Source: JBILCM01 sp044353165
GTDB taxonomy: Bacteria; Bacillota; Bacilli; Paenibacillales; YIM-B00363
Direction: 5' to 3'
DNA length: 17,204 nucleotides
Assembly: GCA_044353165.1 (NCBI GenBank)
Contig: JBILCM010000045.1
Location: 1-17,204 of the forward strand
A program made the position numbers and the translations under genes. A model generated the notes under the pieces. It saw only the letters and a program-made list of their open reading frames with translations. It was not told the origin of the DNA and did no database searches. Positions 8,064 through 16,060 of the stretch are shown in pieces (position 1 is the stretch's first letter; the number at the start of each line of letters is the position of its first letter).

Positions 8064-8090
8064 ATCGGTTCATCATGAGATTGAGCCGAT
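8064..8090. promoter_or_regulatory. Inverted repeat upstream of sulfatase 2
   Basis: ATCGGTTCA (8064-8072) and TGAGCCGAT (8082-8090) form a 9-bp inverted repeat, imperfect at one position (a T-G pair in RNA), with a 9-base spacer. No T-run follows, so it is not a terminator. It ends 36 bases before the sulfatase start and could be an operator or a leader hairpin. A possible promoter, TTGAAG (8038-8043) with 17 bases to TACATC, is weak. Confidence 0.35.
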
Positions 8091-8126
8091 CAATGCTACA
8101 ATCTTACATAAGGGAGGTTCTCTGAT

Positions 8127-9524
8127 TTGAAACGAAAGCCGAATATCCTTTTCATCCTGACGGATGACCAACGATTCGATACGATTCGAGCATTAGGCAA
8201 TCACGACATCCATACCCCCAATATGGATCGTCTTGTCAATCAAGGATTCGCATTCACGCATGCGCATATCATGGGTGGAACCCATCCTGCCGTGTGTATG
8301 CCTAGCCGTGCGATGTTGCTGACGGGTCGAACATTGTTTCATTTGCACGGGGAAGGTACTGGCAAAGGGAGCGTCATTCCTGAAGAACACAAGACGTTAC
8401 CGGAAACCTTCCGCGAAGCGGGGTATACCACGCATCATATTGGCAAATGGCATCAGGACAGGAAGTCATTCAATCGGAGTTTTGATGGTGCTGACTGTAT
8501 CTTTGGTTTCACCAAAGGTTGGTACAAAGAGTACGGCGGTCATTGGAACGTAGCGATTCATGATTATGATCCCACAGGAACATATCCCCACGAGACGGGA
8601 TATATGCTTGCCGAAGACAAAGTAACGCGTCATCCGATCGGTTTTGATGTGGGCGGTGTTCATTCTAGTGAGTTGTTTGCTGATGCAGCAGTTCAATTTA
8701 TTGAACAATACAATCAAGAAAACCCATACTTTCTTTACCTGTCATTCGTTGCGCCGCATGACCCGCGTCAATCCACGAGCGAGTTTGAAGCGATGTACCC
8801 CCCTGAACGAATGCTGCTACCGCCCAATTTTATGGAGAGACATCCGTTTGATAACGGGGAACTTACCGTTCGGGATGAACAATTGGAAAGTTGGCCCAGG
8901 CAGGAAGAGAATATGAAGGAACACTTGGCACAATATTATGCGATGATTTCTCATCTCGATCAGCAATTAGGCAGAGTCTTGGATGCGCTTGAGCAATCCG
9001 GCCAAGCCGAGAACACGATCATTGTCTTTACGGGTGATAACGGGTTGGCGGTAGGTCAGCATGGTTTGATGGGTAAGCAGAATCTTTATGAGCACAGTCT
9101 GCGCGTACCCCTCATCCTTACCGGTCCAGGAATACAGTCAGGGCAACGCTCAGATGCGCTTTGTTATCTGCTCGACATTTACCCTACCTTATGTGAACTG
9201 ACGGGTATTCCTAAGCCGTTAAGTGTGGAAGGTCAAAGCTTCCTCCCTGTGATGGAAGGAAGCCAAGGTGAGCATCGTTCCTCCCTGTTTTGTGGGTACC
9301 GCAACGTTCAACGTTCTCTCCGCTCAGGACCCTACAAGTTGATTGAGTATGTTGTAAAAGGTGTGCGAACCACGCAATTGTTTCACCTTGAACAAGACCC
9401 TTGGGAGATGCACAACCTATCAGACGATCCTGCTTTCGGCAACATACTGGACCAACTGCGCAAACAACTGATTGAATGGCAAGGCAAGACAGATGATCCG
9501 TTGTTGTCTCAGTTCACATCCTAA
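8127..9524 (+). CDS. Type I (formylglycine) sulfatase, cytoplasmic
   Basis: A complete 465-residue sulfatase that should cleave sulfate esters after formylglycine modification. It starts at TTG, set by AGGGAGG (8111-8117) 9 bases upstream. The protein opens straight into the first beta strand and metal site (N-I-L-F-I-L-T-D-D-Q-R, D13 and D14), so there is no signal peptide. The signature is C-M-P-S-R at residues 57-61, Cys57 being the modified residue. Other active-site pieces are G-K-W-H (106-109), P-H-D-P-R (H211), G-D-N-G (D304, N305) and G-L-M-G-K (K317). The C-terminus has the standard H-L-E-Q-D-P-W-E-M-H-N-L tail. It follows the importer by 151 bases, which suggests that imported sulfated sugar is its substrate. 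It is a close paralogue of the sulfatase at 14605-15993. Its stop codon directly abuts that of the converging potD. Confidence 0.96.
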   Translation: MKRKPNILFILTDDQRFDTIRALGNHDIHTPNMDRLVNQGFAFTHAHIMGGTHPAVCMPSRAMLLTGRTLFHLHGEGTGKGSVIPEEHKTLPETFREAGYTTHHIGKWHQDRKSFNRSFDGADCIFGFTKGWYKEYGGHWNVAIHDYDPTGTYPHETGYMLAEDKVTRHPIGFDVGGVHSSELFADAAVQFIEQYNQENPYFLYLSFVAPHDPRQSTSEFEAMYPPERMLLPPNFMERHPFDNGELTVRDEQLESWPRQEENMKEHLAQYYAMISHLDQQLGRVLDALEQSGQAENTIIVFTGDNGLAVGQHGLMGKQNLYEHSLRVPLILTGPGIQSGQRSDALCYLLDIYPTLCELTGIPKPLSVEGQSFLPVMEGSQGEHRSSLFCGYRNVQRSLRSGPYKLIEYVVKGVRTTQLFHLEQDPWEMHNLSDDPAFGNILDQLRKQLIEWQGKTDDPLLSQFTS

Positions 9525-10598
9525 CTACGGTGCTGAACGGACACGTGCCCATATTTGTTCGATTTGCGTTTTTAATTCGGGCTTATAGCGGAACACAGAG
9601 TCTGTCTCACGAATTGAAATTTGGTAAGATGCACTAGGGTAAACTTCATCAGCGATGATCTTCTGAATCACATCAGCGCGGGGTGCGGTGTACCCTATTT
9701 CTTCGCTATTGGCATACATTTGCTCTGGATGGGTCATGAAGTTGATAAAATCATACGCTAAGTCCACTTCTTGGGCATTGTTCGGGATGACAAAACCATC
9801 CATCCACACGTTCGTGCCGCGCTCAGGTACATAATAATCCAAATCTGCATTCTCACTCATCAAATAAACCGCATCGCCGGAATACGTGACAGCCATTGCA
9901 TATTTGGTGTCGCCTGCGACGAGCATATCATCCAGCACTTCATCTGAAGCGAACGTCGTTTCTTTGTTCTGTGCCCCTTGCGCTAACCAATCTTCGGCTT
10001 CTTGCAATTGAGCCTCAGTCGGATTGTTGATATCTACATTCTCATAAAGTGCCTTCAATGCAATCATCATCATATCCCTGGATGAATCATAGAACATCAC
10101 TTTTTTCGTTCCGTCGAGTAAGCTGCTCCATCCATTCGCCTCAAGGAACGATTTCTCTACTTTGGTCGTATCATAGAGAATACCTACATTCCCCCAGAAA
10201 TAAGGAACAGAGACATCAAGATAATCAAACCCCGATACTGCATCTTTCTGTTTGTTAAGGAATTGTTGCAAGGCCGGATCCAAATCGTTCGAATTCATGC
10301 TTGTCAACTTTGTCCAATCGATGGGCTGAAGCAATCCCTTCGCAGCGAGTTCCTCAATTGCATAATCGCTAGGTACGACAAGATCGTAACGGTTCGCTTC
10401 CACTTGCGGCAGCGCGGTTTCGTTCGAATCGAAAGTAATGATTTGGACATCAACATCGAATTCAGACTCGAATTGTTCAACTAAAGATTCCTTGATGTAT
10501 TCATTAGGCATGAACACTTTCAACTCTGATTTTGATCCACAGGAAGCGATGAGCAGTCCTGTCACCAAAGCCAGTCCAACGAGTATTGCTTTCTTCAT
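9525..10598 (-). CDS. potD: Spermidine/putrescine-type ABC importer binding lipoprotein
   Basis: This is the substrate receptor of a PotABCD-type importer. It has 357 residues, a lipoprotein signal with lipobox I-A-S-C (Cys20), and then PotD/PotF-like segments: E-Y-I-K-E-S-L-V-E-Q-F-E, T-F-D-S-N-E, Y-D-L-V-V-P-S-D-Y, and a late N-A-Q-E-V-D-L-A-Y-D-F-I-N-F stretch. Its ATG overlaps the potC stop (ATGA), so it is translationally coupled and last in the operon. The strand after the lipobox reads K-V-F-M-P-N-E-Y-I, where classical PotD proteins often have N-W-x-x-Y-I, so the ligand may not be spermidine itself. Polyamine is the default family prediction. Its stop codon lies back to back with that of sulfatase 2, with no base between and no visible terminator. 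Confidence 0.9.
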   Translation of the reverse strand: MKKAILVGLALVTGLLIASCGSKSELKVFMPNEYIKESLVEQFESEFDVDVQIITFDSNETALPQVEANRYDLVVPSDYAIEELAAKGLLQPIDWTKLTSMNSNDLDPALQQFLNKQKDAVSGFDYLDVSVPYFWGNVGILYDTTKVEKSFLEANGWSSLLDGTKKVMFYDSSRDMMMIALKALYENVDINNPTEAQLQEAEDWLAQGAQNKETTFASDEVLDDMLVAGDTKYAMAVTYSGDAVYLMSENADLDYYVPERGTNVWMDGFVIPNNAQEVDLAYDFINFMTHPEQMYANSEEIGYTAPRADVIQKIIADEVYPSASYQISIRETDSVFRYKPELKTQIEQIWARVRSAP

Positions 10599-11383
10599 CG
10601 TTCATCATCCACCATTCGTTTGTTTTGTTTAAGCATATCGTAAGTGATTTTAAGACCTATTGCCAAAATAATGATCGTAGACAGCGCATTGATGGTCGGT
10701 TCGACACCGCGTTTTAGCGTATACAGATAGATGGAGATGTTCTTTACCGCAGATCCGCTCGAGGCAAAGTAGGAGATGACGAAGTCGTCGAAAGACATCG
10801 TGAACGCGATCGCTGCGCCTGCCATCATCCCTACTTTGATCTGTGGGAGGATGACTTTCCATAATGTGAGGAGCGGTGTCGCCCCCAAATCATAGGCCGC
10901 ATCAGCTAGATGGGGGTCCAACTGTCGCACTTTCGGGTATACCGTAAGCAATACATACGGTGTGCAGAATGCGATGTGGGCCAGTAGCATCGTGAACCAT
11001 CCGCGCTCCAATTGAATGGCACCGAACAAGACGAATAGACTGATCGCCGTCACAATCTCAGGATTCACGATAGGGATGTTGTTCAGATTTAGGGTGATCT
11101 CTCGCAACACGTTCTTCGATCTGGAGAGTGCCAGTGCGGCTAATGTTCCAAGAACAGTGGCAAACCCTGTTGCAATGATTGCAGTCAAGAGCGTGGTGTA
11201 GACTGCATGCATAATTTGTTCGCTTTCAAATAATTTGACGTACCACTGCATACTAAAACCGGTAAAACGTGTCAGTGATTTGGATTCATTGAATGAGAAG
11301 AAGACGAGACTGCCGATTGGGATGTACATCAGGAGCAACACGGTTCCGATAAATAGGCGGGCATGGAGGTTATGTTTGTTCAT
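10595..11383 (-). CDS. potC: Spermidine/putrescine-type ABC importer permease PotC
   Basis: This is an inner-membrane permease of 262 residues from the chosen start, with about six hydrophobic segments. The start at 11383 is preferred because GGAGGT (11391-11396) lies 7 bases upstream. An in-frame ATG at 11398 would contain that ribosome binding site within its own first codons. The ABC docking loop is at residues 161-180 (D-A-A-Y-D-L-G-A-T then V-I-L-P), in the PotC form. The segment S-F-D-D-F-V-I-S-Y-F (about 197-206) is a typical PotC/YdcV-family signature. It overlaps potB by 14 bases and potD by 4 bases, so the operon is tightly coupled. Confidence 0.93.
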   Translation of the reverse strand: MNKHNLHARLFIGTVLLLMYIPIGSLVFFSFNESKSLTRFTGFSMQWYVKLFESEQIMHAVYTTLLTAIIATGFATVLGTLAALALSRSKNVLREITLNLNNIPIVNPEIVTAISLFVLFGAIQLERGWFTMLLAHIAFCTPYVLLTVYPKVRQLDPHLADAAYDLGATPLLTLWKVILPQIKVGMMAGAAIAFTMSFDDFVISYFASSGSAVKNISIYLYTLKRGVEPTINALSTIIILAIGLKITYDMLKQNKRMVDDER

Positions 11384-12200
11384 GACGGTGACCTCCATGT
11401 GCTCGATCCACTTTCCTTAAAATATAGAGAAAACCTATAATCATGGCCACCATGACCAGTGCAATCGCGGACCCGTAGCCATAGTTGCCTTGTTGAATCA
11501 TCGCATTCTCGATGAGGTTGCCTAGCAAGAAACGACCTTCTCCCAAGTACTTAGGGATGATGAGTGTTGTGGCTGCGGGCAAGAACACCATCATGATGCC
11601 GGACAAGATCCCAGGTAACGATAAGGGAAGGATGACGCGAACGAAGCGCTGGGTTCCGTGGGCTCCAAGATCAGCAGCGCATTCAATGAGGCTCTCATCC
11701 AGGCGATGGAGTGCGGCAAAAATCGGCAATACCATAAACGGCAAGAACAAATAACTCATGCCGATCACGATTGCAGTATTCGTACCGAGCCATTCAGGCG
11801 CGATCATCTCGAAAATTTGTTGCAATGCTCTAGTGCGCAGGAGCATATTCAGCCACATCGGCGCAGTGATAAGCAAGAGCAAGATGAATTGTGTATTTGG
11901 GCGACTTCTTGCGATCAGATAAGCCAGGGGGTAGCCGATGATCAGTGTGACCACCGTCGCCATCAAAGCCAGAACCAACGACTCGACCAGCAAACTGATG
12001 AACAAAGGTTCACGAAAAAACCGCGTGTAATTTTCGAATGTGAACGCAAGTGACCCAAAACTGGAGTTCGTCCTTGCCAAGAAGGAATAAAACACCATCA
12101 GGAATAGCGGTATAACAATGAGGACAACGAGCACAAGCCCATATGGAATTCCAAGCAGGAGATGAGGTGATCTTGGGGGCGAAGGTTGTTTTCGATTCAT
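11370..12200 (-). CDS. potB: Spermidine/putrescine-type ABC importer permease PotB
   Basis: This is an inner-membrane permease of 276 residues that partners PotC. It has a short basic cytoplasmic N-terminus, then about six hydrophobic segments. The docking loop is at about residues 173-192 (E-C-A-A-D-L-G-A-H then V-I-L-P). The segment W-L-N-M-L-L-R-T-R (about 116-124) is characteristic of PotB-family permeases. The ATG overlaps the potA stop (ATGA) and a GAGGA sits just upstream inside the end of potA, so translation is coupled. The product runs 14 bases into potC. Confidence 0.93.
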   Translation of the reverse strand: MNRKQPSPPRSPHLLLGIPYGLVLVVLIVIPLFLMVFYSFLARTNSSFGSLAFTFENYTRFFREPLFISLLVESLVLALMATVVTLIIGYPLAYLIARSRPNTQFILLLLITAPMWLNMLLRTRALQQIFEMIAPEWLGTNTAIVIGMSYLFLPFMVLPIFAALHRLDESLIECAADLGAHGTQRFVRVILPLSLPGILSGIMMVFLPAATTLIIPKYLGEGRFLLGNLIENAMIQQGNYGYGSAIALVMVAMIIGFLYILRKVDRAHGGHRHEQT

Positions 12201-13273
12201 ACGCTTTTCCTCATCAAATGCAAGTCTGCCGGCTCGAACGCCAGATCGACCTCTTTGTGCAAATCCACATGATCGGTTGTATGAATCGTATACGTGCGGT
12301 GGTTCGTTCTAACATCCATTTCATAGTGGACGCCTTTGAATATCACACTTTCGACAACGCCAGGAATGAGCCCACTGCCTCGTTCCACGATATCGATGTC
12401 TTCCGGTCGTATGAGAATGTCTACAGGTTCCTCGGTTTGAAAACCTTGCTCCGTGCAAGGGTAACGGGCACCATCGAATGAGACGTGATTGTCTTGTGTC
12501 ATGATGCCTTCAAACAGATTAGACTCGCCTACAAAACTTGCAACGAACGTGTTCACCGGTGTGTTATAGATTTCAACGGGTGTTCCTACTTGTTGTATTT
12601 CACCGTGATTCATCACCACGATGCGGTCCGACATCGTCAAAGCTTCCTCTTGATCATGGGTCACGAAGACGAAGGTGATGCCTGTATTGCGCTGAATTTC
12701 TTTGAGTTCGTATTGCATCTCTTGGCGAAGCTTTAAGTCGAGGGCAGCTAGCGGTTCATCCAAGAGCAGCACCTTCGGTTCGTTAATCAACGCTCTTGCT
12801 ATGGCCACACGCTGTTGTTGTCCACCGGATAATTTGACGACATTGCGCGATTCGTATCCTTCTAAACCGACAAGCTTCAAATATTTCAGTACGTTCTTAC
12901 GAATCTCGGTTTCACGGTTTTTCCGAGCTTTGCGTTGATTCCATGATGTGAACCAACCTTGTTTCACTCTTAGCCCGAAGGCGACGTTCTCAAATACGTT
13001 CAAGTGGGGGAACAGGGCGTAGCGTTGGAATACTGTGTTGGTGGGGCGTTGGTGCGGGGGAACACCCAACATACTCTCGCCTTCAAACCGAACATCTCCA
13101 GAACGGGGTTCTTCAAAACCGCCAATGATTCGAAGCAACGTTGTTTTGCCGCAACCGGACGGACCTAACAGCGTAACAAACTCATTCTGTTCTATGGTTA
13201 AATCAATTCCTCGCAGAACCGTTACACCATCATATTGTTTTGTCACATGTTTTAGCTCAATGAGTGCCACCAT
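12197..13273 (-). CDS. potA: Spermidine/putrescine-type ABC importer ATPase PotA
   Basis: This is the ATP-hydrolysing subunit that powers the importer, first gene of the operon. From the ATG at 13273 it has 358 residues. Walker A is G-P-S-G-C-G-K-T-T (37-45), the signature is L-S-G-G-Q-Q-Q (148-154), Walker B is L-L-L-D-E-P (169-174) and the switch His is H206. A TOBE-type C-terminal domain follows (about 250-350). An in-frame ATG at 13321 is rejected because a strong promoter places the transcript start almost on it. No clear ribosome binding site is seen at 13273 (AGGG lies 13 bases away), so this start is less sure than the gene. Between the Q-loop region and the signature there is a basic, Trp-containing stretch of about 15 extra residues (about 104-120) compared with E. 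coli PotA. Confidence 0.93.
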   Translation of the reverse strand: MVALIELKHVTKQYDGVTVLRGIDLTIEQNEFVTLLGPSGCGKTTLLRIIGGFEEPRSGDVRFEGESMLGVPPHQRPTNTVFQRYALFPHLNVFENVAFGLRVKQGWFTSWNQRKARKNRETEIRKNVLKYLKLVGLEGYESRNVVKLSGGQQQRVAIARALINEPKVLLLDEPLAALDLKLRQEMQYELKEIQRNTGITFVFVTHDQEEALTMSDRIVVMNHGEIQQVGTPVEIYNTPVNTFVASFVGESNLFEGIMTQDNHVSFDGARYPCTEQGFQTEEPVDILIRPEDIDIVERGSGLIPGVVESVIFKGVHYEMDVRTNHRTYTIHTTDHVDLHKEVDLAFEPADLHLMRKSV

Positions 13274-13326
13274 CGTTGTCTTGTTTCCCTGCCCTACAAT
13301 CAAAGTCGTTACAACCGTCATGGAGT

Positions 13327-13354
13327 ATTATATAAAATATTATTCATATGTGAA
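13327..13354 (-). promoter_or_regulatory. Strong sigma-A-type promoter of potABCD
   Basis: Read on the minus strand: TTCACA (13354-13349), 16-base spacer, TATAAT (13332-13327). The -10 is perfect and the -35 matches 5 of 6. Transcription would start near 13320, giving a leader of about 47 bases before the potA ATG at 13273 and making the ATG at 13321 unusable. Confidence 0.7.
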
Positions 13355-13375
13355 AGGATTGACTGCATTAAATAA

Positions 13376-13428
13376 AGACTTCCCAAATGCGTTCTACGTT
13401 GGTACGATAGCAATACATTAGGAAGTCT
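13376..13428. repeat. 8-bp inverted repeat in the potA/MFS intergenic region
   Basis: AGACTTCC (13376-13383) and GGAAGTCT (13421-13428) are perfect inverted repeats separated by 37 bases, upstream of the MFS gene. A modest promoter candidate for that gene, TTCCCA (13380-13385), 17 bases, TACGAT (13403-13408), lies between and across them. The arms could be a spaced operator or the base of a leader stem. The evidence is weak. Confidence 0.3.
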
Positions 13429-13449
13429 CGTGAAGGGGTCCTCATCACA

Positions 13450-14592
13450 ATGAAAGTGGTGCACCGCATCTATCTCGACGCTGTGTTGCAGAATATTAAG
13501 AGTGTTGCATTTTTCGCATTCTTGCCCGTTCTGATTGCTAAGTTGGGGGCGAGTAATTTTACGATAGCATTGTCCAACACCTTACCTGCTTTCTTCTGTG
13601 CGCTCTCGCTTGCGTTCCTGACGCGTCAATTGCCTGTGACGCGAGGTGTGTTCTTAGTTGCGGGGTATACGCGGCAGTTCGCATTCTTGTGCATGGCGTT
13701 CTCTATTCTATTGCCGAATCCATTCCCTTACTTGTTATTCTTCTGGAGTATCAATGCGGTTGCTGTGATGGTCACCTTCGTTCAACAGCCTGCGATCATG
13801 CGCCGTCATCTGGAACCGAGCATGTTTCCTACTATTTTTAACTATAACAAGACGATTGGTATTGTCATCTTGACGGCTGGCAGCTTTGCGATTGGTTCCG
13901 CATTGGATGCCACACAATCATGGTTTCCGCACAATTATGTTGCGTTCATGCTGCTGGGTTGCCTCGCTACATTCGCAGGGATGGCTTTGATCGCCGGACT
14001 CGCTCCGCGCGAGAGAATGAAAATCACCTTCCGTATGAGCTGGCCGTTCCGTGAGTGCAACCGCACCATGTGGTGGATGGCGCTTAATTATATGGGCATT
14101 GCGATGGTCGCTCCGCTGTTTGTGATTTACCACATCAAGGAACTGAATTTCAGCAACACACAAATCGCTTATTTCATCGTAGCAACGGGGGCGATCTCGG
14201 CACTGATGCTTCCACTCACCCGGCGCCTGATCGAACAAGCAGGGCTAATGAAAGTATATGGCGTCTCGATTATCGCCATGGCCTTATTGATTCTGCCGTA
14301 CGGACTCATTCAAAGCTTCTGGTTGCTGTTAGCTTTGCAAGTATTGAACGGGATTGCCAATGCGGTGCATGAAGTAACTCAGCAATCTATGATGATGGAA
14401 GATGCGCCTAACCATCAGCACGAGATGGCTTATTTCTCGGATTTTCAGCTCATCATGCATATCGGCCTTGCGGTAGGGCCGCTTATCGCAGCCCTTCTCC
14501 TTGAGGTGTTACCGCTATGGGTTTGCTTCACGATCATTGCGCTGCTCCGACTGATGTTTTATTTTTCCCAACGATTGATCCTATCAAGGTAG
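13450..14592 (+). CDS. Major facilitator superfamily transporter
   Basis: This is an integral membrane transporter of 380 residues, hydrophobic throughout, with about 10-12 predicted segments. Two halves are separated by a basic central loop (about residues 178-200, around A-P-R-E-R-M-K-I-T-F). Its compositional pattern and length fit MFS, but no substrate-specific motif is recognised. The start ATG is preceded by AAGGGG with an 11-base spacer. It is divergent from potABCD and convergent with sulfatase 3, only 12 bases separating the two stop codons. Roles in drug efflux, sugar export or uptake are all possible; the neighbourhood does not settle it. Confidence 0.8.
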   Translation: MKVVHRIYLDAVLQNIKSVAFFAFLPVLIAKLGASNFTIALSNTLPAFFCALSLAFLTRQLPVTRGVFLVAGYTRQFAFLCMAFSILLPNPFPYLLFFWSINAVAVMVTFVQQPAIMRRHLEPSMFPTIFNYNKTIGIVILTAGSFAIGSALDATQSWFPHNYVAFMLLGCLATFAGMALIAGLAPRERMKITFRMSWPFRECNRTMWWMALNYMGIAMVAPLFVIYHIKELNFSNTQIAYFIVATGAISALMLPLTRRLIEQAGLMKVYGVSIIAMALLILPYGLIQSFWLLLALQVLNGIANAVHEVTQQSMMMEDAPNHQHEMAYFSDFQLIMHIGLAVGPLIAALLLEVLPLWVCFTIIALLRLMFYFSQRLILSR

Positions 14593-14604
14593 TCGTTGCA
14601 TGAT

Positions 14605-15993
14605 TTACACGCCCCAAAATTTACTGCCTGTAGGGTGGGTATGATCGTCCCAGGCATCACGGAATGCATGCAATTGTTGGATCAAGCGGCTTTCAATCGC
14701 AGCGTACTGCGGGTCGCCTTGCAAGTTGTTCATCTCCCAAGGATCCGTCAGCAAATCAAACAATTGCGTGTGATGAGTGGCACCGTTCATCCGATATTCA
14801 ATCCACTTGTAACGATCATCTTTCACTGCTCTTACAAGCGATTCGTAGGTGAGGTACACATAATCCCGACCCGGTGTGGCAGCATTCTGAATCACAGGCA
14901 ACAGACTCTGTCCCTCCACGGAGGAAGGTACAGGATTCCCCGTTAAATCACAAAGCGTCGGGAAAATATCGAGCAAATACGCATATTGTTCCCTTGTCTC
15001 ATGCTTTGGAATCCCCGGTCCTGCAAAAATCAGCGGTACACGCACACTATGCTCATAGGCACTCTGTTTTCCCATCAATCCGTGTTGTCCGACAGCCAAC
15101 CCGTTATCTCCCGAAAACACAATAATTGTGTTCTCATAAGCACCTGTCTGCTTTAATTGTTCTAGTACGCGGCCGATCTGATGATCAAGATGCGTAATCA
15201 TCGCATAATATTCTGCAAGATGGCGCTGAATTTCTGCTTTCGTCCGCGGGTAAGGCGCAAGCAGTTCGTCGCGGATCTGACTGACCCCAAAATCGAAGGG
15301 GTGATTGTCCATCCAATTGTCAGGGAGCACAATCGTATTCGGATCATACATTTTCATATACTCATCTGGCATGCTGCGCGGGTCGTGAGGCGCCATGAAG
15401 GAAATGTACATGAAGAAAGGTTGTTCTTGCTTCCACGCTTCAAGCCACTCGATCGCACAATCTGCGAACAATTCGCTGGAATGCTTACCTGCGCTGATAT
15501 GATCGCAACCTACCGTGGTTACTTTATTAGACAATGACGGGTTCACTATGCGTCTGCTTCGTTGGTTATACTGACCTGTCGGGTCATAATGATATGCGGG
15601 TACATTCCAGTGATCACCCATCCCGCCAAAGAAGATTTCGGCACCGTCTGTGAAACTGCGGGCATAACTAGACGCTCCGTTGTGCCACTTGCCTGTTCCG
15701 AACGTACGATACCCGGCATTCTTCAACACTTCTCCAAGCAATACGTGTTCTTGCGGAATGGATGTGCCGTGATTTTCGATGTGATACAACGTTCTGCCTG
15801 TATGAAGCATCGCACGACTAGGCATGCATACAGCCCCTACAGATCCCCCAGGAATGTGCGCTCTGGTGAAGGAAACGCCTTTTCGCACTAACTCGTCCAT
15901 GTTAGGGGTCTTCACATACGGGTTTCCTAAAGCAGCGATGGTGTCATAACGTTGGTCATCAGTGAAGAAAAACAATACGTTCGGTTTTGTCAA
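14605..15993 (-). CDS. Type I (formylglycine) sulfatase, cytoplasmic, paralogue of sulfatase 2
   Basis: A complete sulfatase of 462 residues from the TTG at 15993. That start is preferred because GGGAG (16006-16002) lies 8 bases upstream and the product then begins M-T-K-P-N-V-L, matching the M-K-R-K-P-N-I-L of sulfatase 2. The in-frame ATG at 16008 has no ribosome binding site. There is no signal peptide. The motifs are T-D-D-Q-R (D12, D13), C-M-P-S-R (56-60, Cys56 modified to formylglycine), G-K-W-H, P-H-D-P-R, and G-D-N-G-L-A-V-G-Q-H-G-L-M-G-K, the last block being identical to sulfatase 2 over 15 residues. The C-terminal L-L-T-D-P-W-E-M-N-N-L tail is standard. It is divergently transcribed from the cupin-AraC gene at 16075, which probably controls it. 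The substrate is unknown. Confidence 0.95.
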   Translation of the reverse strand: MTKPNVLFFFTDDQRYDTIAALGNPYVKTPNMDELVRKGVSFTRAHIPGGSVGAVCMPSRAMLHTGRTLYHIENHGTSIPQEHVLLGEVLKNAGYRTFGTGKWHNGASSYARSFTDGAEIFFGGMGDHWNVPAYHYDPTGQYNQRSRRIVNPSLSNKVTTVGCDHISAGKHSSELFADCAIEWLEAWKQEQPFFMYISFMAPHDPRSMPDEYMKMYDPNTIVLPDNWMDNHPFDFGVSQIRDELLAPYPRTKAEIQRHLAEYYAMITHLDHQIGRVLEQLKQTGAYENTIIVFSGDNGLAVGQHGLMGKQSAYEHSVRVPLIFAGPGIPKHETREQYAYLLDIFPTLCDLTGNPVPSSVEGQSLLPVIQNAATPGRDYVYLTYESLVRAVKDDRYKWIEYRMNGATHHTQLFDLLTDPWEMNNLQGDPQYAAIESRLIQQLHAFRDAWDDHTHPTGSKFWGV

Positions 15994-16010
15994 AAGAGTC
16001 ACTCCCATTG

Positions 16011-16040
16011 TTGTTTTATATGAATATTTTCACATATAAT
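16011..16040 (+). promoter_or_regulatory. Candidate promoter of the cupin-AraC regulator
   Basis: TTGTTT (16011-16016), 18-base spacer, TATAAT (16035-16040). The -10 is perfect; the -35 matches 3 of 6. Transcription would start near 16047, so the ATG at 16054 would be nearly leaderless. This favours the ATG at 16075, which has GGGG 8 bases upstream. Confidence 0.5.
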
Positions 16041-16060
16041 AATAGGCAATACCATGTCAA
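16033..16060 (-). promoter_or_regulatory. Candidate promoter of sulfatase 3, sharing its -10 with the divergent promoter
   Basis: Read on the minus strand: TTGACA (16060-16055, perfect), 16-base spacer, TATATG (16038-16033, 4 of 6). The -10 overlaps the opposite-strand TATAAT by four bases, so the two promoters would compete for one site. The leader to the TTG at 15993 would be about 33 bases. Confidence 0.55.

Noticed and set aside
8127..9524. Choline-sulfatase (BetC) identity, suggested by the adjacent PotABCD-type importer
   Set aside because: The signature C-M-P-S-R, the G-R-T-L-x-H context and the C-terminal tail fit general S1 glycan sulfatases, and typical BetC segments are not seen.
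11658..12053. 131-residue plus-strand open frame inside potB
   Set aside because: It is antisense to a clear permease gene and its translation is rich in Gln, His and Arg with no recognisable domain.
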